Of a stretch of DNA of 64,000 nucleotides, positions 24,039 through 32,853 are shown piece after piece. Below the pieces are notes generated by a model that did not search any database, was not told where the DNA came from, and was given only the letters and a program-made list of their open reading frames with translations. The position numbers and the translations under genes were made by a program. Origin of the DNA: an uncultured Eubacterium sp. (GTDB taxonomy: Bacteria; Bacillota; Clostridia; Lachnospirales; Lachnospiraceae); the NCBI GenBank assembly GCA_900545725.1, contig URAI01000004.1:1-64000 (forward strand), in the 5' to 3' direction. How positions within the stretch are numbered: position 1 is the first letter of the stretch; each line of letters begins with the position of its first letter.

Positions 24039-26693
24039 GTGAACAAAAAGTTTAATATTACCGGAATGTCATGTTCAGCATGTTCATCACATGTCCAAAA
24101 GAGTGTAGCTAAGGTTTATGGTGTCACAAAGGCAGATGTGAACCTTTTAACTAACAGCATGATTGTTGAATATGATGAGAATATAACTGATACTGACAGT
24201 ATTATAAATGCTGTAGAGCAGGCAGGATATGGTGCAGGCTGTGTAGATAATGATAATAAAGCTTCAAAAGCTTCAAATGAAAAGTCCCCTGAACAGATAG
24301 CTAAAGAGAATGTCAGACAGATGAAGAAACGTCTGATTTTTTCAATCATTTTCTGGATACCACTTATGTATGTATCTATGGGACATATGATATATATGTG
24401 GCTTGGAATTGATATGCCGTATATAACGAAAAATTATCTTCATGGAAGCAGCAATGCAATAACTTTTGCATTTACACAGTTCTTATTATTGCTTCCGATA
24501 GTTGCCGCTAATAAGAAATATTTTACGAATGGTTTTAAGACACTTAAAAATAAAAGTCCTAACATGGACAGCCTTATTGCAGTTGGTGCCGGAGCTGCCA
24601 TTGTTTATGGGATATTTGCCATATATAGAATTGGATATGGATATGGACATAATGATTTAGAGCTTGTAACAAAATATATGCATGATTTATATTTTGAGTC
24701 AGCAGGAACAATACTTACATTAATTACAATAGGAAAGTATCTTGAAAGCAGGTCGAAGGGGAAGACAAGCGAAGCAATAACCAAGCTTATGAATCTTGCA
24801 CCTAAGACAGTTACAGTTATAAGAGATGGAATTGAAAAGACTATTGATATAGCGGATGTAGTCAGAGGTGACATTTATATAGTAAAGTCAGGGCAGTCAG
24901 CAGGTGTGGATGGAATAGTAACAGAAGGAGAGGCATCATTTGATGAATCCGCAATAACAGGTGAGAGTATGCCGGTTGCCAAAAAGAAAGGTGATAATAT
25001 CATATCAGCCTCAATTAATAGAGGTGGATATATTAAAGCAGAGGCTGTCAGAGTCGGTGATGATACAACTATATCACAGATTATAAGGCTGGTAGAGGAA
25101 GCCTCATCAAGTAAAGCGCCTATAGCTAAAATGGCAGATAAGATTGCCGGAATATTTGTTCCTTGTGTTATGTTGATTGCATTGATTACAGGAATTGTAT
25201 GGCTTATATCAGGAGCAGGAGTTGAGTTTGCACTATCTAATACAATAGCAGTGCTTGTAATTTCATGCCCTTGTGCATTAGGTCTTGCAACGCCGGTTGC
25301 TATTATGGCAGGTACAGGCAAGGGCGCGGAAAATGGTATATTAATTAAGACAGGAGAAGCACTTGAAGCTGCACATTTAATTGATACAGTTGTTCTTGAT
25401 AAGACTGGAACAATAACAATGGGTAAACCACAGGTTACACAGGTAATTCCATATGAAATACCAGATAAAGAGCTGCTTACAATAGCGGCATCACTGGAGA
25501 ATGTCAGCGAACATCCTCTTGCCGGAGCCATTGTAGAAAAATGCAGAAATGAACATGTGGAATTTAAGCAGGTTACAGATTTTGAAGCTGTATTTGGAAT
25601 GGGCATTTCAGGCGTTATAGATGGGAAGAAATACTATGCAGGCAATCTTAAACTGATTGAAAAGGAAGACATTAAAGTTAAAAAAGACATTAAAGCAAAG
25701 CTTAATGAATTGTCAGAAGATGGCAATACACCGCTTATTTTTGCAGATAATCAAAGAATAATTGGTATTATAAACGTTGCAGATGTAGTAAAACCAACAA
25801 GCGCAGAAGCTGTTTCACAGTTTAAGAAATATGGAATACATGTTATTATGCTTACAGGAGATAATAAAATAACAGCACAGGCAATAAGGAAAAAGGTTGG
25901 TATAGATGAGGTTATAGCTGGAGTTCTTCCAACACAGAAGGAAGCAGAGATTACCCGTCTTAAAAATGAAGGCCGAAAGGTTGCCATGATTGGTGATGGT
26001 GTAAATGATGCACCGGCTCTTACATCAGCAGATGTAGGAATTGCCATTGGAGCAGGAACAGATATAGCAATAGAAAGTGCAGATGTTGTTCTTGTAAGAA
26101 ATGATCTTATGGATGCTGTTGGAGTAATAAAATTAAGCAAGGCTGTTATAAGAAATATAAAAGAGAATCTGTTCTGGGCGTTCTTTTATAATTCAATTGG
26201 AATACCGCTTGCGGCAGGTGTATTATATCCTTTTTTTGGTATTAAGCTAAATCCTATGTTTGGAGCGGCGGCTATGAGTCTTAGCAGTGTATGTGTTGTA
26301 TGTAACGCATTAAGGCTTAAGAGATTAAAGCTTAATAAGAATAAAGAAAGTGGTGATTTGCAAAAGATATCAGATGACAAAGTTTCTGATAGAAATGATA
26401 ATGAACAATATGAAGAAATAACAAATAATCAGAAAGAAATAATAAAAAAAGAAACAACCCAAAAGGAGAGTATAGATATGCAGGAAAATACAAAAACAAT
26501 TAATATAGAAGGAATGATGTGTTCACATTGTACAGGAACAGTGCAGAAAGCATTAGAAAAGACACCGGGAGTAACAGATGTATCTGTAAGTCTTGAAAAT
26601 AAACAGGCAGTGGTAAATGTTAATGGTGTAAGTGATGATATATTAAGAAAAACAGTTGAAGATGCAGGATATAAGGTGGTTTCCATAAAATAA
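24039..26693 (+). CDS. copA: copper-translocating P-type ATPase with N- and C-terminal HMA domains
   Basis: 884 residues; GTG start. Residues 1-68 are a heavy-metal domain (GMSCSACSS). Eight membrane helices, TGES (about 307), the CPC ion site SCPCALGLATPVA (about 410), phosphorylation motif DKTGTITMG (about 450), SEHPLAGA, GDGVNDAPAL (about 651). After the last helix, residues 765-812 are a charged linker, and residues 815-884 are a second HMA domain with GMMCSHCTG. It exports Cu(I) across the cytoplasmic membrane. The C-terminal HMA can also be made alone from an internal start at 26478 (see separate entry). Second gene of the CsoR operon. Confidence 0.94.
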   Translation: MNKKFNITGMSCSACSSHVQKSVAKVYGVTKADVNLLTNSMIVEYDENITDTDSIINAVEQAGYGAGCVDNDNKASKASNEKSPEQIAKENVRQMKKRLIFSIIFWIPLMYVSMGHMIYMWLGIDMPYITKNYLHGSSNAITFAFTQFLLLLPIVAANKKYFTNGFKTLKNKSPNMDSLIAVGAGAAIVYGIFAIYRIGYGYGHNDLELVTKYMHDLYFESAGTILTLITIGKYLESRSKGKTSEAITKLMNLAPKTVTVIRDGIEKTIDIADVVRGDIYIVKSGQSAGVDGIVTEGEASFDESAITGESMPVAKKKGDNIISASINRGGYIKAEAVRVGDDTTISQIIRLVEEASSSKAPIAKMADKIAGIFVPCVMLIALITGIVWLISGAGVEFALSNTIAVLVISCPCALGLATPVAIMAGTGKGAENGILIKTGEALEAAHLIDTVVLDKTGTITMGKPQVTQVIPYEIPDKELLTIAASLENVSEHPLAGAIVEKCRNEHVEFKQVTDFEAVFGMGISGVIDGKKYYAGNLKLIEKEDIKVKKDIKAKLNELSEDGNTPLIFADNQRIIGIINVADVVKPTSAEAVSQFKKYGIHVIMLTGDNKITAQAIRKKVGIDEVIAGVLPTQKEAEITRLKNEGRKVAMIGDGVNDAPALTSADVGIAIGAGTDIAIESADVVLVRNDLMDAVGVIKLSKAVIRNIKENLFWAFFYNSIGIPLAAGVLYPFFGIKLNPMFGAAAMSLSSVCVVCNALRLKRLKLNKNKESGDLQKISDDKVSDRNDNEQYEEITNNQKEIIKKETTQKESIDMQENTKTINIEGMMCSHCTGTVQKALEKTPGVTDVSVSLENKQAVVNVNGVSDDILRKTVEDAGYKVVSIK
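26478..26693 (+). CDS. internal in-frame start giving a free CopZ-like copper chaperone
   Basis: Within copA, AAAAGGAGAG (26461-26470) stands at good spacing before an in-frame ATG at 26478. Starting there gives 71 residues: MQENTKTINIEGMMCSHCTG and on to the copA stop, exactly one complete HMA domain of standard CopZ size, beginning in the unstructured linker. Expression from this site would yield a soluble Cu(I) chaperone alongside the full pump. Support is sequence only; the SD could be fortuitous, since the codons read QKES. Confidence 0.55.
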   Translation: MQENTKTINIEGMMCSHCTGTVQKALEKTPGVTDVSVSLENKQAVVNVNGVSDDILRKTVEDAGYKVVSIK

Positions 26694-26796
26694 GAGCTTA
26701 CGTTTAGTCAGTCATATGCAGACGTTCTGGTATACTGTATCATTGATATCTGGCTTAATAACGAAGCATAGTTTCACAAAGCTGTCATACTTATGT

Positions 26797-26825
26797 TTGA
26801 CTGTAAAAAGTTAATGCTTAATAAT
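26797..26825 (+). promoter_or_regulatory. promoter of an ORF-less ~110-nt transcript
   Basis: TTGACT (26797-26802), 17-bp spacer, AATAAT (26820-26825). Start expected near 26832. It is followed by the structured region ending in an eight-T run near 26941. Confidence 0.5.
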
Positions 26826-26831
26826 TAAATA

Positions 26832-26941
26832 AGGTCTGAAGTCTTGTAATATACACCGGTTACCGGAGTCTTATGTATGTTATCCAGTATATAATTATAC
26901 CTGTTTAGCATATAAGAATATCGGGATAACCGGTTTTTTTT
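26832..26941 (+). ncRNA. candidate ~110-nt structured small RNA with terminator
   Basis: From the promoter to a T-run at 26934-26941 there is no ORF. ACCGGTTA (26855-26862) can pair with TAACCGGT (26927-26934), while GTTATCC (26879-26885) can pair with GGATAAC (26924-26930); the two share TAAC, so they exclude each other, as in a switch. Inner hairpin GTATA-taat-TATAC (26887-26900). No gene follows for 1 kb, so a trans-acting RNA or an orphan leader is possible. Confidence 0.5.
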
Positions 26942-26967
26942 GATACAGAAAAAATATAATATATAAG

Positions 26968-27047
26968 TATAAGCCCATAATGTAGTGCATAAACCGGTAA
27001 TGTAATATGTAAGCTGATGATTTAATGTATAAGCCGTAATGTAATAT
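26968..27047 (+). repeat. four degenerate 20-bp tandem repeats
   Basis: Units at 26968-26987, 26988-27007, 27008-27027 and 27028-27047 follow the pattern TATAAGCCxxTAATGTAATR with several substitutions each. The array lies in non-coding DNA between two apparent transcription units. Not a CRISPR, as there are no spacers. Confidence 0.6.
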
Positions 27048-27183
27048 ACAGTTTTGTAAATATATGAGTTTATAATAAAACGAAGTTGTGTGAGCAATGT
27101 TGGAAGATATTTTAAATAATCAGACTACTATGCTGGTAATACAATATTAATAATAAATAATATTAATAAAATTGAAAAAAGTA

Positions 27184-27212
27184 TTGACAAAAGACATATG
27201 AAATGCTAATAT
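27184..27212 (+). promoter_or_regulatory. strong promoter of an ORF-less ~520-nt unit
   Basis: TTGACA (27184-27189), 17-bp spacer, TAATAT (27207-27212). Near-consensus. Start expected near 27219. Confidence 0.7.
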
Positions 27213-27218
27213 ATAGTC

Positions 27219-27745
27219 AACAAAAGAAATACAGATAAAAAAACAGATAAAGGAGGTACGGACCATTGGAAATTGTAATTTAAAATAATCAATATGAAGT
27301 GGATATATTAATAAATATTATAAAGAATCTTAACAACTATAATAATAGATAATCTTTAAGAGAAAGATAAAGGGTTAGGATATAATAATAAAAGATATTC
27401 ATATTGAACATAATCCACAAAACAGAAGTTAAGGATGTTAAGATTATGTAAAGAAATAATCAGTAACGAGATATAGCTTATATATATAATATGAAAGTTA
27501 ATATGAAATATGATTAATTGATTTGAAATATATATTCAGCCATCTTGATGATAAAAGGTATGGACAACCGGATATCAGAAACCTGTAACTTTTGAAAAAT
27601 AACTGTAAAGCAGTTTTTATAAAATAAATCGGTTAATATTCATTAAGTTAATAATTAATCGTAGAAAGAGAATAAAATTGGATAATTCAGAGTGTTAAAC
27701 GGCTACCGTATTGTATGATATATAATATGGTAGCCGTTTTTGTGT
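27219..27745 (+). ncRNA. candidate ~520-nt non-coding RNA (promoter to terminator, no ORF)
   Basis: Between the promoter and the terminator at 27697-27745 no frame longer than a few codons carries coding features. A perfect AGGAGG at 27251-27256 is followed only by frames of 5-7 codons (TTG GAA ATT GTA ATT TAA). Internal pairings include AATCTTAACA (27326-27335) with TGTTAAGATT (27436-27445), and GATTAT/ATAATC (27442-27461). It does not resemble tmRNA, RNase P or 6S RNA to me. A decayed gene is the alternative. Confidence 0.45.
27697..27745 (+). terminator. terminator of the ORF-less unit
   Basis: AAACGGCTACC (27697-27707) pairs perfectly with GGTAGCCGTTT (27729-27739), followed by TT and GTG. 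11-bp GC-containing stem with a 21-nt loop. Confidence 0.8.
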
Positions 27746-27952
27746 ATGTATATCTGCTTGTTTGACTGTGTCTGTTTTAAAAAGGCTTGTTATGTATATT
27801 TTTGTAAGCCTGCATATAATACCGGTAAGGTGTGAGAAGGATGGTAAATATAATATGCAGCTAAATATTCACAAAAGGTATATAAATAAGTCTCTTCAAA
27901 TGCTTTATGATTAAACTATCATATATGTTTTGATGGGAGAAGTATTTGGTTA

Positions 27953-28654
27953 ATGGAGAAGGATGCATATGCCCGATTATTGAACAGAATAATTGAATAT
28001 AGAAATCAGAATCATATAAGCCAGAAGACTATGGGAGAATATATGGGGATAACCCAGAGTCATTATAATAAGGTCGAAAGTGGCAAAAAGATAGTATCTT
28101 ATTCTGCATTATTAAATCTTAAAGAGCATAAATTTGATATTGACTATATTGTTACAGGAGTCAGATATAAAGAAAGTATTTTGAATCATTATCTGAGAGG
28201 CTGCAGACCACAGGTACAGTCGGATATGCTTGCACATATAATATGGGTAATAAAACAGGGGGTAAGAATAACTAATACAAAGATGCCGGATAAAAAGGTG
28301 GATTATAATAATGTAATGGCATTTTTGCAGATGAGAGCCAATGATGTTGCAAAAGAAGAGACAGTATGGAAGAGTGTAAGAAAGCTTGATGGCAGAACGC
28401 AAAATGAAATGGCAGAAGAGCTTAATGTCGGAATAAAAAAATATAGAAATATAGAGAATGGAAATGCACAGCCTGATGCACAGATTTTATCGGAATTATA
28501 TGATAAGCTTGGCTATTTTCCATCAATACTTATGCCCGAATATACGGTTAATTTAAGTTATATTAATGATATCTGGGCGGGATTTGATGAAGAGCTTAAG
28601 GGGGAACTTATTAAACATATACGTGACGGCTATGACCTTGTAAATAAAAGATAG
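27953..28654 (+). CDS. transcriptional regulator with two XRE-type HTH domains
   Basis: 233 residues; ATG with GGGAGAAG at 27935-27942. Residues 5-65 are a Cro/cI helix-turn-helix (ISQKTMGEYMGITQSHYNKVESGKKIVSY). Residues 135-190 look like a second one (RTQNEMAEELNVGIKKYRNIENGNAQPD). Between them is a helical linker. Two XRE domains in one chain are unusual and would let a monomer contact two half-sites. It is followed by a LytTR regulator after 34 bp, probably one operon. Target unknown. Confidence 0.8.
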   Translation: MEKDAYARLLNRIIEYRNQNHISQKTMGEYMGITQSHYNKVESGKKIVSYSALLNLKEHKFDIDYIVTGVRYKESILNHYLRGCRPQVQSDMLAHIIWVIKQGVRITNTKMPDKKVDYNNVMAFLQMRANDVAKEETVWKSVRKLDGRTQNEMAEELNVGIKKYRNIENGNAQPDAQILSELYDKLGYFPSILMPEYTVNLSYINDIWAGFDEELKGELIKHIRDGYDLVNKR

Positions 28655-28688
28655 AGGGGAAACCCGGCTTATGGGAGGTAATAGCTTA

Positions 28689-29396
28689 ATGCAAAAGAAA
28701 ATACTTGTATTGGAAAATAAGAAAAATTATATAAGAATATTAAAAGAAATCGAGAAAAATATAACGGATGATGTGGATTTTATATACGCATGCAATGTAA
28801 ATGATGGGATAGCGGCAGCCATGCAGATGAAAATTGACATATTTATAGCTGATTTTGATATTAGAGCTGTAAATGGTATGACGGGAATTGATTTTATTGA
28901 AAATATAAGACATTTCGATAAATACAGATTTACACCTGTAATAGCTTTATCAGAAGCGAAAGATCCGGATAAATATGTATATGAGAAGCTGCATTGTTAT
29001 AGTTATATAACTAAACCTTTGAATGAGGATTATCTTAAAAGTGTAATTTCAGAAGTGCTGTTATTTAATCATGCAACAGTTTCTGAATATGGATTTTTTA
29101 AAATAGATGGTGTATTTCATATGATAAAGGCGAAAGATATAGTACATGTTGAATTACACAGTAAAGAGATTATTATTATAACCCCAAAATGTAAATATAA
29201 TGTTCCATATATTACATGTGATCAGTTTCTGGCTAAATACAAATCAGATGCGTTTATAAGATGCAGTAAAAATGCAATTGTAAATGTTAATTATATACAG
29301 TCAGTAGATATGACAAACAGATTTATACAGCTTGTTGATAATTATGGACATATAGGAATAGGTATGGCTTATAAGAAGAATATCCTGGTAAAATAA
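28689..29396 (+). CDS. LytTR-family response regulator
   Basis: 235 residues from ATG 28689 (GGGAGG at 28673-28678; the ATG at 28671 overlaps that site). Residues 1-125 are a receiver domain (IFIADFDIRAVNG with the phospho-Asp, PVIALSEAKDPD, YSYITKPL with Lys). Residues 130-235 are a LytTR DNA-binding domain (YGFFKIDGVFHMIKAKDIVHVELHSKEI, FIRCSKNAIVNVNYIQSVD). No histidine kinase is adjacent. LytTR regulators commonly control surface, bacteriocin or quorum genes; the target here is unknown. A perfect 22-bp AT palindrome follows. Confidence 0.88.
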   Translation: MQKKILVLENKKNYIRILKEIEKNITDDVDFIYACNVNDGIAAAMQMKIDIFIADFDIRAVNGMTGIDFIENIRHFDKYRFTPVIALSEAKDPDKYVYEKLHCYSYITKPLNEDYLKSVISEVLLFNHATVSEYGFFKIDGVFHMIKAKDIVHVELHSKEIIIITPKCKYNVPYITCDQFLAKYKSDAFIRCSKNAIVNVNYIQSVDMTNRFIQLVDNYGHIGIGMAYKKNILVK

Positions 29397-29400
29397 TTAT

Positions 29401-29422
29401 AATTATTATTATAATAATAATT
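29401..29422. repeat. 22-bp perfect AT-only palindrome
   Basis: The 22 bases from 29401 (AATTATTATT and its complement) equal their own reverse complement. It lies 4 bp after the LytTR stop and upstream of the next promoter. It may be a weak terminator or a DNA structure; AT richness makes chance possible. Confidence 0.4.
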
Positions 29423-29537
29423 ATTATAATACGATGAAAAACATTAATATATTATAAAATAAATGGTTTGTTATTTTATATAAGTATGGTACAATTATAG
29501 TAATATAAAACTATAGAGGGCAGGTTGGGAATATATA

Positions 29538-31604
29538 ATGTTAAATATAAACGAATGCGAAAGAATTAATCTAAAGAAGGGGGATATTCTTACTAAGGCA
29601 GCGGATAAGGCAGATAAGGTATATCTTATTGTTAATGGTAAGGTATCCTTACGAAACAGCTATATCAGAATGGAACTTGAGAATGGTTCGATTGTAGGAA
29701 TGGTTGATTTATATTCAAAGGAATGTTTATTTGATTGTATGGCTCTTGCTGATACAGCTGTGTTAGCCTTTAATGTTGATGGTATTGAAGCTATTGATGG
29801 AATTAAGAATATGGGGCTTAATTATCAGGAGCTTATAGACAGGTCAATGTTTTATCAGTTCCATCGGATATATGATATTTATAAGGATAACTTTGAAAAT
29901 TATATTGAACAATTTAAGGAAAAGACCGGTAATAATGACATTGTAATACCTGATAAAAGAGAGTGTGAATATCTAAAAGATGTATCAGAACTTGGAAAAG
30001 GTATATTTCATGGACTGTTCGATGCACAAAATAGTATAGCTTCATATCATATGTATCTTATAAGCAGGGTAATATCTGATATAAATACATTGATAAATGA
30101 TATGATTAATGAATTCGGATATTCGGTATTAGGATTTGAAGAGCCTGCAATTGATAAGTTGGAAGACCAGCCGATTGATAAAACAAAACAAGACAGTTTA
30201 CAGGTAAGTGAATCAGACATGGATTATGAGCTTGTAAAAAATGAGCTTAAGGATTCGCTTGGAAGTATTATTGATTATGCAGATATGGATAAGACAGAGG
30301 CAGTCAAGTTTAAAATGATGGTTGAAAGCTTTAGGACTCTTCCTGATAAAAATTCATCTGATAATGCAATAAGACAGATGAGAAAAAGAATTACTGAAGA
30401 ATTTTATAATATATATGAAAGTGTATTTTTTAAATATAAAAAGGATGAGAATAAGAGCAGACTTATTGAGATGTTCCTTAAATTCGGATATATGGATGAA
30501 AGGGAATTTGATGAAAAGACACTTGCCACACTTTATTATTTTGAACCTGATATTAATGGTGGAAAGTATAATGTGTATACGATATATGACTGGCTTACAC
30601 AGATATATGAGGGAACGAGGGAACCGTCAAAGGATGAATTTGATAGTGACTATAAAGAAAGATTCAGGGAACTAAAAAGAACAAAAAGCTATACAAAGGC
30701 ACAAGAGCTTGCTTACTTTAATGATAAAGAGGGAAAAGTAAGATTTGAAATAGATAATCTTTTTAGAAGTACTAATAGAATTACGAGTGGAGAGATATCA
30801 GTATTTTATCCTATTCTTACACAGGAGAAGTTTACAAAGGATTTAAAGAGCATGTTCCTTGATAAGAATAAGATTGAACAGGCAATTGATAATGTATTAG
30901 ATGTTGATTTCTCATTATTCCATCGTGAACAGATGTATTATGATGAGGATAATAAGATTGACAATATCACAATTATGAAACAGGTATTTCCAGATATTAT
31001 TCTTATGCCTAACGTTGGAAGTAAAGGAATAATGTGGCAGGAGATATCGGAAAAGAAAAGAGATACGCCGGCAAGATTCGTGCTCTCAGAATTCTTTATA
31101 GGTAATCTTGAAACTACGGTAATAGATATTGCAGGAATGTTCAGATGGGAACTTTGCAGAACAATACAGGGAAATTACTGGAATGACTTAAGAGAGCATT
31201 CACTTACAGCAGAATATTGCGATTATATGCAGTTCTATAAAAAGAATAAAGATTTATCAGAAGAGATTAAGGATAAGATAAGAACACAGTATAAGAACTG
31301 CCGTAATAATACAAGAGAGATGTTTGTAAAGGATTATGAAGCCTGGATTAAGTATGAAGCAAAGGGGGCATTAAGACTTAATAAGGTTACAAGAAGAATT
31401 TTATACATATATTGTCCAGCCTCGGTCAAGTATAGGGCTAACCTTGAAAAACAGCCGGCATTTACAGATGCGGCTGCACAATATGAAAGAGACAGACAAA
31501 AAAAGATAAAAGAGCTTAAAGGCTTTAATAGTAACGTGACAAAACGTGGAGGAACAATAACAAAAGTACTTGAAGACAATCTTGCTTTCTATGAAGATAT
31601 GTAA
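29538..31604 (+). CDS. cyclic-nucleotide-binding-fold protein of unknown function
   Basis: 688 residues; ATG after AGAGGGCAGGTTGGG, with a likely promoter TTGTTA/TACAAT near 29468-29495. Residues 1-100 resemble a Crp/cNMP-binding barrel (LKKGDILTKAADKADKVYLIVNGKVSL, LENGSIVGMVDLYS), though the phosphate-cassette residues are not typical. Residues 100-688 are helical and unrecognised, with Lys/Asp-rich segments; no HTH, membrane helix or signal peptide is seen. Residues 495-620 contain FPDIILMPNVGSKGIMWQ and a Trp-rich stretch. Cytosolic. It stands as a single gene ending before the structure at 31648-31758. Confidence 0.65.
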   Translation: MLNINECERINLKKGDILTKAADKADKVYLIVNGKVSLRNSYIRMELENGSIVGMVDLYSKECLFDCMALADTAVLAFNVDGIEAIDGIKNMGLNYQELIDRSMFYQFHRIYDIYKDNFENYIEQFKEKTGNNDIVIPDKRECEYLKDVSELGKGIFHGLFDAQNSIASYHMYLISRVISDINTLINDMINEFGYSVLGFEEPAIDKLEDQPIDKTKQDSLQVSESDMDYELVKNELKDSLGSIIDYADMDKTEAVKFKMMVESFRTLPDKNSSDNAIRQMRKRITEEFYNIYESVFFKYKKDENKSRLIEMFLKFGYMDEREFDEKTLATLYYFEPDINGGKYNVYTIYDWLTQIYEGTREPSKDEFDSDYKERFRELKRTKSYTKAQELAYFNDKEGKVRFEIDNLFRSTNRITSGEISVFYPILTQEKFTKDLKSMFLDKNKIEQAIDNVLDVDFSLFHREQMYYDEDNKIDNITIMKQVFPDIILMPNVGSKGIMWQEISEKKRDTPARFVLSEFFIGNLETTVIDIAGMFRWELCRTIQGNYWNDLREHSLTAEYCDYMQFYKKNKDLSEEIKDKIRTQYKNCRNNTREMFVKDYEAWIKYEAKGALRLNKVTRRILYIYCPASVKYRANLEKQPAFTDAAAQYERDRQKKIKELKGFNSNVTKRGGTITKVLEDNLAFYEDM

Positions 31605-31647
31605 TAATCATCTGATTAGTAACAATTGAATATTAAGTTAATGCAAT

Positions 31648-31758
31648 AAGGCTGTTATGGTTAATTTTATATTAATTAAGATTTACATAGAATAATATAG
31701 ATTCTTTTCTATATGTTTTATAATTTTATTATTATAAAAATACTGTAACAGCCTTTTT
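31648..31758 (+). terminator. long-loop terminator-like structure upstream of pstB
   Basis: AAGGCTGTTA (31648-31657) pairs perfectly with TAACAGCCTT (31746-31755), followed by TTT. The large internal loop holds a second hairpin ATATAG/CTATAT (about 31696-31716). Probably ends the cNMP-domain gene; the multibranch shape is unusual for a simple terminator. Confidence 0.55.
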
Positions 31759-31840
31759 ATGATTTATCATAAAACTTATTGTGATAATGTGTAACTAAAA
31801 AATAAACAATCAGTATTATTAACAAATAATATAAACACGC

Positions 31841-31868
31841 TTTACAAAGAATTTACATTAATTTCATG
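31841..31868 (+). promoter_or_regulatory. PhoP box upstream of pstB
   Basis: TTTACA (31841), TTTACA (31852) and TTCATG (31863) are spaced by exactly 11 bp, the direct-repeat pattern of Firmicutes PhoP boxes. A weak -10 would lie near 31876. Supports phosphate-starvation control of pstB-phoU. Confidence 0.65.
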
Positions 31869-31976
31869 TATTAGTGATATCAGATTTTACATTTGGCTGT
31901 TAATATTTATTCACTGAAAAGAAAAACATAATTATATAGAGAATAAGTATTTATTGGAAATGAGGTAGGTCAGATA

Positions 31977-32822
31977 ATGGATAATGTTATTAATATACCA
32001 CATTGTACAAATTCATTGGAAAGCGAAGGTATAGCTGATATGGCAAACGAAACGGTTAATAGTTTACAGGATAAGATGAAGTTTCATATTAATAATCTTA
32101 ATCTGTATTACGGAGATTTTCATGCACTTAAGGGAATTAATATGGAAATTCCTGAAAAAAAGATTACTGCATTTATTGGACCCAGCGGTTGTGGCAAATC
32201 AACATTTTTAAAGTCATTAAACAGAATGAATGATCTGGTCGAAAATTGTCATATAACAGGTGACGTGTTACTTGGAAATGAAGATATATATGGGAATATG
32301 GATGTTAATCTTTTAAGAAAAAGAGTCGGAATGGTATTCCAGACACCTAATCCATTTCCTATGAGCATATATGATAACATCGCATATGGTCCAAGGACGC
32401 ATGGTATTAAAAGCAAAGGAAAGCTTGATGCAATTGTTGAAAAATCATTAAAACAGGCTGCAATATGGGAAGAGGTAAAGGACAGGCTTAAAAAATCAGC
32501 ACTCGGACTTTCCGGAGGACAGCAGCAAAGATTATGTATTGCCAGAGCACTTGCGGTTGAACCGGAGGTTATTCTTATGGATGAACCTACATCGGCACTT
32601 GATCCTATATCTACATCAAGAATTGAGGATCTTGCCATTGAATTAAAGAAAGATTATACAATAATAATGGTAACGCACAATATGCAGCAGGCAACACGTA
32701 TCTCGGATAAGACAGCATTTTTTCTTTTAGGTGATATGGTGGAATATTCTGATACAGAAAAACTGTTTTCAGTACCACAGGATAAGAGGACAGAAGATTA
32801 TATAACAGGAAGATTTGGTTAA
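31977..32822 (+). CDS. pstB: phosphate ABC transporter ATP-binding protein
   Basis: 281 residues; ATG after GAGGTAGG. Walker [10 protein letters not shown] (about 62), [22 protein letters not shown] typical of PstB, signature [18 protein letters not shown], Walker [14 protein letters not shown]. The first 34 residues (to [13 protein letters not shown]) extend beyond usual PstB; a shorter product from Met35 is possible. PstB energises phosphate uptake with PstA/PstC and PstS, but none of these genes is near. It is followed 31 bp later by phoU and preceded by a PhoP box. Confidence 0.93.
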   Translation: MDNVINIPHCTNSLESEGIADMANETVNSLQDKMKFHINNLNLYYGDFHALKGINMEIPEKKITAFIGPSGCGKSTFLKSLNRMNDLVENCHITGDVLLGNEDIYGNMDVNLLRKRVGMVFQTPNPFPMSIYDNIAYGPRTHGIKSKGKLDAIVEKSLKQAAIWEEVKDRLKKSALGLSGGQQQRLCIARALAVEPEVILMDEPTSALDPISTSRIEDLAIELKKDYTIIMVTHNMQQATRISDKTAFFLLGDMVEYSDTEKLFSVPQDKRTEDYITGRFG

Positions 32823-32853
32823 AAAATGTTTAAAATAAAGATGGAGAGTAGTA

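Noticed and set aside
26968..27047. CRISPR array
   Set aside because: The 20-bp units follow one another without spacers and are degenerate; no cas genes in the window.
27219..27745. tmRNA, RNase P RNA or 6S RNA
   Set aside because: No tag-peptide frame, no CCA end and none of the conserved P4/bulge sequences could be seen.
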